A model generated the notes under the pieces. It saw only the letters and a list, made by a program, of their open reading frames with translations. It was not told where the DNA came from and searched no databases. DNA of 64,000 nt from Symsagittifera roscoffensis (lineage: Eukaryota > Xenacoelomorpha > Acoela > Convolutidae). The translations under genes were made by a program, and so were the position numbers. Of this stretch, positions 25,101 to 37,100 are shown one piece after another (positions within the stretch are counted from its first letter, which is position 1; each line of letters begins with the position of its first letter). The stretch is taken from contig NC_087070.1 of NCBI RefSeq assembly GCF_963678635.1, positions 50,760,514-50,824,513 on the forward strand, in the 5' to 3' direction.

Positions 25101-28100
25101 TGAAGGAAACATCTTATGGTTTTATACTTGTACTAAAAAAGTATCACCACTACACGTTTTTGAAGATAAACGATGTTATAAAAGAATCCCTATCTTTTAT
25201 AAGAATAAAGTACATTTCGTGGATACACTTTCACGAAGAACCTATTTCTGGGATACCGCAGTCCCATGTGGATCAGAAAACAGCCACAATGTAGTACAAC
25301 TAAACCCTGATGAAAATAAATATTATCTTCTCACCCCATATCCCACATTAATGCAATCACTCAAAAAATTTTCACCAGAAAGCATTCGCGCTATTGCTCG
25401 AAACCCAAATATAGACTTACAATCAATAAGAATCTATTCAAAATCAGATATTCAACATCACATTAGAACACAACAATTCCAAGAATTATTAACACAAATG
25501 GACACTATACAAAGACAATCAATAGACCAAAATTTACGCAAACTTGCAGAAACCGCAGGATTTGCCGATATCTACACGCAAGACTATAGCGGATATTTTA
25601 AAGACATTAAAGATTATATATATCTAAACGGTGAAAAATACCGTCCCCAAGATATATCACCAATTAACATTTTTAGCTTTGTTACACTCAAAAATGAGAT
25701 CCTCGATTTTCTAGGATGGCCCTACTACATCTTAGAAAAATTGACTATTTTATACGCAATGTTTAACTTTATTGGATTTCTTTTCTTTAAAAGGAATCTA
25801 CAACACATGTGCTATACACACACAAGTAAACAGACAAGCAAGCGTAGCACGCATACTCTTTGCAGGATTTTTTGGAATCTTTTCTACATCTATAAACAAA
25901 ATTCTTTTAGACGCACAAATAAAAGAATATAACACAAAAATAGCAACACGACAAAATACATACGACGAAGAACATAACAATGTAGACATAACGCCAACGG
26001 CACCACAATTACCACCCCTACCAAATAACCATCCACTATCCCTAGTCCCACGAAATTTTCGAAATTTAGCCATCACACATAATCCAAATTTTCGACTCAC
26101 CACATCACAAAGTCCCATCCAACATATAATGACACACCAGTCACAAGATGATAATACTTATGAACAAATTATTGAACAACCCCATACCACCGCTTTTCAG
26201 TCTCAAAATAATCATTTTTTTAGCCCACGATGAGCCGCCAACTTGGATCACTACACCGATCAAATTCCCACCCAACCAATCTTACCTCTCCAATCCCAAT
26301 AATACCACTTTTTGCTTTTCCGCCACCCGATTTTCCATCTAGTAATGTAACATCAGGCATGAATTCCGACACTAATTCACACATCTCAGTTTTATATTCC
26401 ATCTCACAACTCAATAACCCGAATATTGAAACCCCCGATGAATTTGCCGACTCAGAACCATCCCCATCCAATAATTTTCATAACTCTTCTAATTTTTCTC
26501 AACCCCCTTTTCAACCCATATTATCCAATAACCCTGACCCCATCACTCCCACACCCTCTTATGCTTCCCAAGTTACCCCAACCTACTCCTCATACCATTC
26601 TGACCAATCATCTCATTCTCCAGACACCCCCGAACCTCCCCAGAGCTAGATAATTTTATTACCCTTCAACAACAACCCTACCACCTTAATACCCCAACCA
26701 TAAACCAAATCTCCTCCACAATAAATTCATCCAACCCCCCTACCCCTACACCCTCTTCAAATTATACTGAATCATTAGCACCATCATCCACATCAACTGA
26801 ATCTTCACTCAACACTAATAGAGCTTACCGCACTTTTAAAAGAAAGTTCCCCAACCATCCTTTCCCAGCAAAACCAGGAACAGCCCGTGAATACATCAAC
26901 CATCCCAAGCATACTAACACAAAAGAATTTTTAGCCATCACCTTACCCTCATTCCCACAATACACCTTAAACACCCCCCACGACACTAACGAAACACGCA
27001 ACTTTGTAGATGAATACGTTTTAATGCCCACTCTCTCTTGGACCTCATATTATCATTTTACTAACCCTCTTTGCTTACCTTTAGCTAACACTCACATCGA
27101 TATAGAGCGAAATACGGACATGCTATATCGACTCACTACACCACTAACCGCTAGACAATTTACTTACGTTGGATAGAAAAAATCACTAAAAACACACACT
27201 GCACCTAGAGCTAACGAATATACACTCGAATACTATGATCACAACATCATCAGAGCTAACCAAGATCAATTCTTAGACGACGATCGCTTCGCTAATCCAC
27301 AAATTACTGAGAAATTTTTCATCAAGACACCATATATATTTACACTAAACATCTTCGACCGAAAGTTTGATCACATTATTTCAGAAGCACTAATAGACAC
27401 ACAAGCATACGAAAGTTTTAAAGAACGCTTCCAAATATTTTCACTAACCTTTCATTTCCTTGCACCACACGAAAGAGATTTACACTGCTCACACGATATT
27501 ATGTTGCGCACTAAACAAACCCACACATATAGTTATTATCGCTTCATCCAAAATCACTTTGACCTACACACACCCTCTAGACAACCACACCATCGTTTTC
27601 AATTCATTAATTCCAAATATACTTCACCATTTTTCCTAAATTTCACATATTGTATTAAAGACACTAACCTCCATGGTATTCTTCGTAATTATGATCCCAT
27701 AACCCAAATGTACATCTTCTGTCCCATCACCAAGACCTTCAACGCCGAAGAATCCCGACCCTTCCTTATCCCGCACGAGTTTGTACAACCTATAGAAATC
27801 CCAATTTTAGAATTCATCCACAACACTAAATTCAATCACAAATTATATAATCTAATCCAAAACACACCTTATGAGTTTGCAGTTGGCACTGAAGAACTAA
27901 CCACTATCAAGGCACTCCAATTGCTTTGGCCACTGCTTCAGACTAAAAATATCATCCGCATCTTAGCTAAACTACTAACAACTTCAGAACTAATTCACGA
28001 CATCTTCCCCCACGGTTTTTTCCCCGACGACTAACAGGTAAGTATGAATTAAATGAATATTACTAACTAATTAAAATATTAAAAAATTCACCATACTTTA

Positions 28101-31100
28101 TCCATGTTTTCTTTAGATTTTTAGCCTTCATCCGACAATCACCTACAAAAACCACAAAAGACAAATAAAAATCGCAAATTTCATCAAACAGATTTCAAAA
28201 ATTCTATTAATCTCTTACACTTATAAATTAATAAATTTAATACCAATGCAGTAAATTGATTTCTAAAATTTTCCCCACAAGCAGTAAATCTAATTATGAT
28301 GAAAATTTGTAACTTAAAATTCCCCCATAACTAGCAGTGAATTTCCAAATTCTATGCAGTAAATTAATAAAATGCAAATGCAGTACTAACCTTTTGATAT
28401 TTTCATTCATTCGCACAGAAATTCTATCCACACTCGCACAGCTCGCCAACGACGAATTGTTTAAAATAATGAATTTCAGTTTCAAGTTTTCACACTCAAC
28501 AACTCTAACATATAATAACATGTTTCAAACCTTCCTTTAACCCGGTTGGAAAGGAATCATATACTAAACAAAACTAACCAACGCAGCTTACTAAATACCA
28601 CAAATCATAGAATAACAGCATGACTAAGAAAAGGAAACCAACGGTACCCAAACCGGATTAACCCAGTTTAAAACTGGATAATTTATTCTTTTGAAGACTA
28701 TTATAAAGTCTAAGAAAGAAATAATAAAACACAAAAAAGTCGAAAGACAAACCCATACCACGAACAATTTGCTTTTTGGAAAAAGGACATAACCAACAAG
28801 ACATAAGAAAAACCACAACAAACCCAACATAAAACGTTGTCACATAACAGGACCCCTCACAAAAACCGCATGAAATCATACTCCCACTCCTGGCCTAACC
28901 CACCAGGAAGGACGTCCTGAGCATGCTCTATAGCCGGCCTAACCCACCGTGCTACATCCACGCTTTGTGACCACACCTCTATTTTTAATAAGAGCTACTC
29001 AAGTGTGAGTAACTCTTCAAAATAACCGAACTAAAACAAAAAGCTTTTGTGAAAACAACTAACTAAAATCATAATTAAAAAATATTAAACTAATAAATGT
29101 TTTATAAAATGTAAATTACATTATGCAATACATAGATCAGAATACAACACCAAGGACGAACATCTAAAGACAAAACGACCCCACTACACTCGAGAGAGAA
29201 TGACCAACCACAATCGATATGCCACTCACAATCACAACTCAAAGGATTTAGAGTACGACTTGACTTCGCAGAAAAGGACTTCATTGAACTAGACCAATGA
29301 CCACCTCGATGTTCAAGTATACGTACAGATCCGAGTAACCAGGCATCCCCTCCACGCACAATCTCCACGCCATTCCCAAACTAGATCAGACACAAAAGAA
29401 GTTCTCCACGCAGAACAGAAAAACCTGACATAGCCAACCATTCTGAAATCAGATTTGAGTTTGTTGCGAAGACTTAGTCGTTGTCACTAGAAGACACAAC
29501 GTCTTATGTCCCTAACTCCAGCTTCCTGAAACTTCTTTAACAAAGAAGAAGCGGAAGAAAATTATGATGTTCACCAAATACCAACGTCCATCATCCATCC
29601 TTGAATTACAGAAGAACTGTTCTAAAAAACTCTGTAAAACCCGGATGGGTGGAACCTGATCTAAACTATATTTTATGATTGGATAAATTAAATGTTTTAC
29701 CAATGTAAAGTATTTAATATTAACCAATCATGATCCATCTAACTAACAACCCACTTATTTGTAAGTGCTGAAGTTACTTGTAATTTCAGCACCAGAGAGA
29801 TTTGAATTTAACTTAGAAATTAGTTGGACTCTCCCGAGCACTTCAGCAGCCGCAATAAACCAGTATACCCTAGATCTATTGAGCCTAGCAGAGACTAGTT
29901 AAACAACCTGAGACTAGATAGTATAAGAGTAAGATTAGGATCGGTATTAGACTAAGAAGTTGCACGAATCTATCCGGCCGAAAATAAGATAGCGTGACGA
30001 GCAGACGGTGTACCCTATCCGAAATTACTCTATGAGTTAACCAACTCGAAACTAACTCACAGTTTCAGATAATTTAACTTATCGTGTAAGTAATTTCTAA
30101 ATCAGGAAGAGCAGTTTCAGATAATTTAACTACGTGTAAGTGTTTACCAAAAAAAATTGCCTGCAACTTAAAACTTGGCATTAACTAAAAACTAATACAT
30201 TTTTTCCGAATTACCAGGGAAAAAATCAAGTTACAGAGTTTAAAGATAAGAAAACTCGGAAGGATAGCCAAACGTGGTAGTAACAGTTATTGGTATCACA
30301 AGTAATATGGTGAACAGAATTGGTAAAAAAAGTTATGGTTCAAAAAATACAAAAAAGTGAAAATTGGGCAATTGAATAACATTTTTAAATAATCATTTAC
30401 CCGCTTTGAGGTTCCATGGATAATATTCGAATAAAATATTGTGATTTCCTCTGCTTCTGAATATAAAATTTTTTAAACTTGATTATAATCAGTTTCAATT
30501 GGTTATTTCTAAACATTTTCCTTTTTTTTTCTAGTTTTATTCTATTTTTTAGTCTTATAATTGACCAAAAGTTATTAACTTTTCTAAATTTGCTCTATTT
30601 TCCATTATATCATTACTTGTGCATGTACCTTAGCTGAAAATATTTGAAAAAAGAAAAAATTTCACCATGTTTTGGTTCTGGAAATGATTTGCTTCTTTTT
30701 CCGTTTTCTTAAACCTCGCCGCACCCTCTCAATCACATTTAAAAAACTTTAAATAAAATTCATATATTGATTTTCTAGCAATTACTCTGTGACGAAAAAT
30801 GGGTTTGCAGCTATGAAAAAAAAACATTGCAAAACAATGTTTCAGATGTAAAACAATTTATGTCAAATGTTTTGTCCCAAGCATCCCCTTAAAGAGTAAT
30901 ACTTTGTTCAGTAATTACTTTTACGAAATGAGAGTAAATAATAGACTCAAAGCAAAGGAGTATTAAAAATATTGCAAAAAAAAGTATTTGACGTTTTTTG
31001 GGAACCTTGATAAAAATGTTGCAACCATTATTTACCTTTGTGTTCAGATTTTTAACCTTATTTGTATGGGAGCTGTTTGCTGGCAAAGGGGTTGTTCTTG

Positions 31101-34100
31101 TCTGTTTCGTATATTGGGCTCCGTTTGATAAGAATTCGGCTCATTTTGTATTTTGACTGAATGAGCCTAATTTGTAGCAATTTTGTCCCGATTTTTAGTT
31201 TCCAATTTCTCTGCACACCCGCCAAACAGGTGAACCGACCAAATTTCGCAATCTTATCTGCTCAATAAATTGTAGATCAGCCTAGTAGAGCCCAAAGTAG
31301 GAAATTAGACATCATAAAATTTGAAAAATTGGAAACTAAAAATTGGGCCAAAATTGCTACAAATTAGGCTCATTCAATTTGTAGATGAGCCTAGTAGAGC
31401 CAAAAGTGGGAAATTAGGCTCATTCAATATCTCACTAGGGTGAGATCAAAGTGCAAAATGAGCCGAATTCTTATCAAACGGAGCCCAATTTTGGTCGCTA
31501 ACTTCTCAGAATGGGGCTGATAGCAGGGGCGGATTTAGGGGGGGGGGGGGCGGACGCCCTCTCCTCAGGGATTCGAACCCCTGCCAACCCAAAGGGTCCC
31601 CCCTTTGGTACTTTTTAAGAAATCCATTTTTGGCCGACCGACCCTAAAATTTTTCTAAAGGCGCCTTCGGCACCAATATATACTAATTTTGAGGGGGAGC
31701 GCGCGCCAAAAAAATGCGTTTTTCTTGTCAAAATTTTCCAAAAAGTGCCCAAAAACGGCTTTTTTGACCTGTTTTTTCAAAAAATTGCCTGCGGCGCACA
31801 AAGTTTGGCCAAAACAGGGTCTTTTTACTGCTTCGGGAGAGCTCGGAACGTCAATCTGATCGACCTAAAAAAAAAAAAAAGGTCGTCAAAATTTTCGAAA
31901 ATTTTTTGAAAATCCGCCCCCCCCCCTCGAGAAAATCCTAGATCCGCCCCTCTGGCTGATAGTGTTCAATTTGTAGCAAAAAATGCTGAATGAGCCCATT
32001 TTGTAGCAAAAAAGTGCCCAATGTGCCCCCAGTTTTTAGCTAAAAGTGCTGAATAAGCCCAACTTTTACCAAACTCGACTCATTAAATTTGCTAAATTTG
32101 GTTTAAATAGACACACAGAACTTTCGAGGATTGGAAGAACAGAGAGAGCACATAGATCATGGCTACTTAATGAGTCGGTCCATGACCCTCGAAATAATTG
32201 TTTTTTTTTAAAAAAAAAGGACTAAATGGCCCCAATTTTTGTTCCCTGATTTTTCATGGAAAGTGACGAAGGAGCCCATTTTTTTATATGCTGGCCTTCA
32301 TTGAAAATTATAGGCAAAAGTTTTGACCCGGGATTGCCTCCTCTCGGAAAGTATACCTTCCAAATGATGTTTCCGTCCGTGTTGGGGTTCATGGCGGCTG
32401 CGAGGGCCGAGGTGACCATGAGGAGCTGCTTCTGCTGGTGCTGCATCACACTGTACGTCATGGCCAGGTGTAGTTTAGTCGACTCTTCCAAGTGGCGAGA
32501 CAGTGCATAGTGGGAACCCTAAACAGGACGAGAAACAAATACTTTACTCAGGCCCAGCAAACTTTGCGATCTTATCTGTTCGATCTTGAAATCTCGGCAA
32601 GATTTTCAAGATGGCTGGTTAAAAGACAAAAATTACTGGTTTTGTTTTCCATAAAAATTTTGTTTTTGATAAGATTGCCAAAATTTCTCTGAAAATATCT
32701 ACCAAAAGGGGCTTGAAAATCATTGGTTTGGTTTTGTTCGTTTTATTTAATTTTTTCCTCACCTGGAAGTGACAGCCAGCGTCTCTGAAGATGCAGGAGA
32801 TGATGACTGATGACTGATGATCTACCTGAAACAAATAACAAAATTAGTAGAGAAGTTATTTATTGGCTACAGTCTCCACCTCTCATTCAAAAGGTCACAC
32901 CCACGATCGATCACCATGATCCGTGCTCGTCTCGGCGGGGGATATAGGTCACAACTTTTTTTCCAAAAAATAACCAAAAATTTTACGAAATTATTATAAA
33001 CAGCAGTTTTCCATAAAGCGCAGAACACCTGCTTTGTTTTCAAAAATTTCTAACTTTCATTGCCATTGCTAATAGGTCGTCCTAATCATAGCCTTATTTG
33101 CACCAAATGAAAGGATGCAAAAAGAGCTTAGCTCAACAGATTAACTCAGTTTGGAATGTAAGAAATACGAAATATAAAAATTAATTATCCTACGACAGGC
33201 CTGCGATAGGCCTACTGAGCTCTTCTGCGATTCGCAGGAACCACATCTATTTTTATTATGGCCATGATTATAATTATTATGATTATTTGTGTTATTATTT
33301 TTTATGATAAATAATACTATGATTATTTTGAGTTTTGTTATGATTATTATTGATTTTAATATGATGATTATTTTTATAAGTATGATTAATATGAGTATTT
33401 TTCCGACCATTGAAAATGAGGAACTTAGTATTTGAGTGTGTGTAATTTTTTTCTTTTTTTTAAACCTTTTGTTTTCCGCGCAAAATCAGGTACCACAAAC
33501 AATCCTCGGACAGGGTCGAGCGATATATCTTATTAAACCAATCTAGTCATGATTCGAACGACACTAAAATTTCCAAAAAACACCAGATCTTTTTTTTTGA
33601 TTTTTTGTCTATTTTCGAGCGAGTAAAGCAATCAACTAACGTTTGTTAAGTATGAAAAATAGAAAATTAGACAAATACATTTGGTTTCATTAAAAAAACC
33701 TACTTTTGGAAACTTCATTGAGCTCTTTTTGTAAAAAATTCTTTCAAAAATATTTAAAGTTATTAGCGCAAAAATTTGAAAGTTAAATTAAAATAAAAAA
33801 AGTTTTAAAAATTTTTAAATACTTTTGGTTATTAATTTTTTGAAGACCATTGATTTCGCTTATGCCTAATTCACTAAATTTCTACGGGTTCATATAGTTG
33901 TATCATCACACGACGAACAAAAAAGATACTGTTCTTGTTGTTTTGATTATGATGATGATTATTATCATTTTTATTACGATTATTATGATTACTATTACGG
34001 TTGTTATTGATATTTGTGTTTTGATGTTTATGATTATGATTATTGTGATTATAATTTTATTGTATTTTATTTTATTATTGTTATAATGACTATTATGGTG

Positions 34101-37100
34101 ATTGTCCTTACTATGATTATTATTATGTTTATGATTGATATATTGGTATTTTTAATTCTTAATAACCTGATTATTATGAATATTATGATTCTTAAGACTG
34201 ATATTGGTGGTATTTCTATTATTAATATTTTTTAAACTTTATTATGATTAAGCTAATTATTGTTTTCATTATTATGATTACTATTATAATAATTATGACT
34301 ATGATAATGATTATTTAATTAATTTTTGGATTATTATGAATAATTACATTACTGTTTTTTAAATTTATTGTTCTGATTATTGCTATAATTGCATCTTTTA
34401 TGATTATTAAGAATTTTATTTTGAATATGATTTTGAATACTTTTATGGTTATGAGATTTGGATGAGTATTAATAAGATGATTATTCTTATTAAAATGATT
34501 ATTATGATTATTATATTATGACTCTTATGATTATTAGGATTGATATCATTGTTATTTTTCTTGTTAAAATTTATTTATCTTTCATATGATTTTTTAAATT
34601 GTTTTTCAAATGTTTATGATTATCAATATAGTTATTATGATTAATTTGAGTATTATTATTTTTATCATAATGATTGATAATAAAAAAATTATTGTTATTT
34701 TTAGGATTTTTTTAATTAAGATTTTTATTATGTTTTTGATTAAAATAATTATTATTATGACATCACTTTTAGGCCGACCAACCCTAAAATTTTTCTAAGA
34801 GCGCCTTTGGCGCCAATATATACTGATTTTGAAGGGTAGGGCGCGCCAAAAAAAAACGCATTTTTATCAAACTTTTCCGAAAAGTGAGCAAAAACGGCTG
34901 TTTAGACCTGTTTTTTAACAAATTTGGTCAGCCTTAAAAAATAAATTTGGTTGACCTGGAAAAAATGTCGAAACGAAATGTCGACAAAAGGTCGACTAAA
35001 GTGTCGACAAAAAAGTCGACCAGAGTAATTATTTTTTGACAAATTTTGCTAGTTAAGCTAAATTGGGTTGTGAATTTTAGCTAAGAAAGTATTAATTTTA
35101 GAGACTTTTGAGTAAAAACAGAACAAAGTTTCGTTCAATTTCCTCAACGCATGCTTACATGCTCGTCTGGATTCTCTGCATTCTCGATGGATTTGTCCAG
35201 CATTTCCAGTTTGGCGAACAGAGACCCGTACCCATTACCACCCACCCCCGGATCCATCATCGTCGGCAGGAGTCCCGGACTCTGTACAGGGTTCCCATTA
35301 TGCACTCCTCTGCCCCCTGAAACTTGACCGGGTTTATGTGTGATTGATTTTTTAAATTGTTTTCACTTGGTACATGGCAACAAATCTCTCTACTTCCCTC
35401 AAAATAACTGATTTAACGGTTAAACGTATGTGATATATTTACCTGGTAATAAATCCCCCCTTTTGCAAAGGAGTGAGAAATAACTAAAGATTTTGAATTA
35501 GCCAAATAGGCAATTTTGAAAAAAAATTATCGGAATAAAATTTTTAGCGAAATATGTTACTGTTACTTAAATATTTAAATGTGACTTATGCGCTTTGTTA
35601 GGTTGTTCTAATTGTCTGTTAAAATATGGACGAAAATTATATATAGTTTAATTTACCATAGTTGCTAATCCTTCAAGTTAATTATATCTTTCAGGTGATA
35701 ATTATATCTTGAATATCAGTATTATGGCGTACAAAGTTTTGTAAAGGATTGATATGAGCGCAAAATACGTTATCATGTGAAGTGAACTACTTTGAGTTTT
35801 CTATGCAATAATTCAAATTCTGGAAAAAAAAAGAGAAAGCCCACCAAAAGTTTGTGCTGGAACAAAAATGTAAGCGACCTTGACTTTGACCTGGATTCAC
35901 TGATGACGACATAAATTGATTGGATGATGATGAACAAACACCAGGTGCATTGTTGTTGTCCACAGGAGCCAATTGGGCTCCTCGGACCCCCGAATGCTCG
36001 AAGGTATCCGAGGACTTAGCTCGAGGCATCGAACGTCCAGGCACAGTCGGCCGTCCGTGAGAGCCCCCCGTGCCGACTGAACTCCCTCCGTTTCCTCCCC
36101 CTCCTCCTCCGCTAGTGACAGATCCCCCGCCTTCGCCGCAGAAACTACCTGAGGCGTGGGAAATCCGAGACAAGTCGCTGTTAGCCGTGCGAGTCAAAGT
36201 TGCAGATGATGGTGTGCTGTGATTTGTCCAATTTTTATTAGCCAAGCTGCATTTTGATTGGTGGGCCTGAAGAGAAAGTCGAAATCTTGATTTCTGCGAG
36301 TTGAACACTTTTCGATTGGTGATCGGAAAGAAGAAATCTTTTTGACTCATAACGACTCAGAGCCGTGAAAAATAGGTAAAACGCTAATATTGATAAAATT
36401 ATATCTCATTTTTAAAGTTTCGGCAATTTATGGTTAGTTTAGTTATTTGTTTAAGTTATAAAGTTCGACCAGTGCTCATAAAGAACGTCAGATTCAAATA
36501 AACGTGTCAAATAAAAGAAAAGGATCGGTGATTCTTTTCGTATTTTTTCTATATCACTGCGAAGAGGGAATTTTGGCTTCTTAGGGAAGAAAAAGATAAC
36601 CAAATATGTTTAACCGACAGTGTGTATAAAGAAATGAATAATATTTTACTCGACCGAAATTGGTAACTGGATAACCGCACTTATTACGCACAGATATTAC
36701 GGAATTTATATATCAGATGGTTACTTTTTAGTTAAAAAATAACAAATACAACAGTGATGGATTCCTAGGGCGCGCTATGATGAGAAAATTAGCACACAGT
36801 GTTTTAAGTGTTTGTTTGCAAACGGAAATGGCTGAAGAAAGGATACGCTAAAATTTGCTTCAATTTTTTTCTGTTTTTTTTTCTCTGCGTAATCTGACAG
36901 AAATGAAAGTCTAAAAATAACAGCCAGGGGCGGTATCAAATTCAGAGGAAATTCAATTACCACTAACGCCACATATTAGCGTAATAAGGCTTTTTATTAT
37001 TTCTAATACAAATGCCTAATTTCTCTGCCAAATCTAATCTTAACGCATAAATGATTCGATTTTTTTTTTAAAACATGTTTTTTGCCAATTAAAACGAAAA

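Larger units (their letters stand above)
11145..30059 (+). mobile_element. Giant (18.9 kb) Ty3/gypsy-type LTR retroelement with a glycoprotein and extra ORFs
   Basis: The element has 410-bp LTRs (11145-11554 and 29650-30059), TG...CA ends and a 4-bp target duplication CAGT (11141-11144, 30060-30063). The pol order PR-RT-RNase H-integrase is that of Ty3/gypsy (Metaviridae). At 18.9 kb it is about three times the usual length for the family. The extra sequence is a leader mini-ORF, a basic ORF before gag, and about 6.6 kb of further frames after pol, including a signal-peptide glycoprotein. LTRs are identical except for a few differences clustered at the very end, so insertion is recent. Gag and pol look whole; the region after the glycoprotein looks broken at perhaps one to a few places. 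It lies antisense in a TRAF-like intron. Confidence 0.93.

Noticed and set aside
33898-34798. Ile/Met-rich open frames
   Set aside because: Products of the ATTATTATG microsatellite, not genes.
35108-35320. Plus-strand open frame of 70 codons
   Set aside because: Shadow of the TRAF-like exon 35159-35316 on the minus strand.
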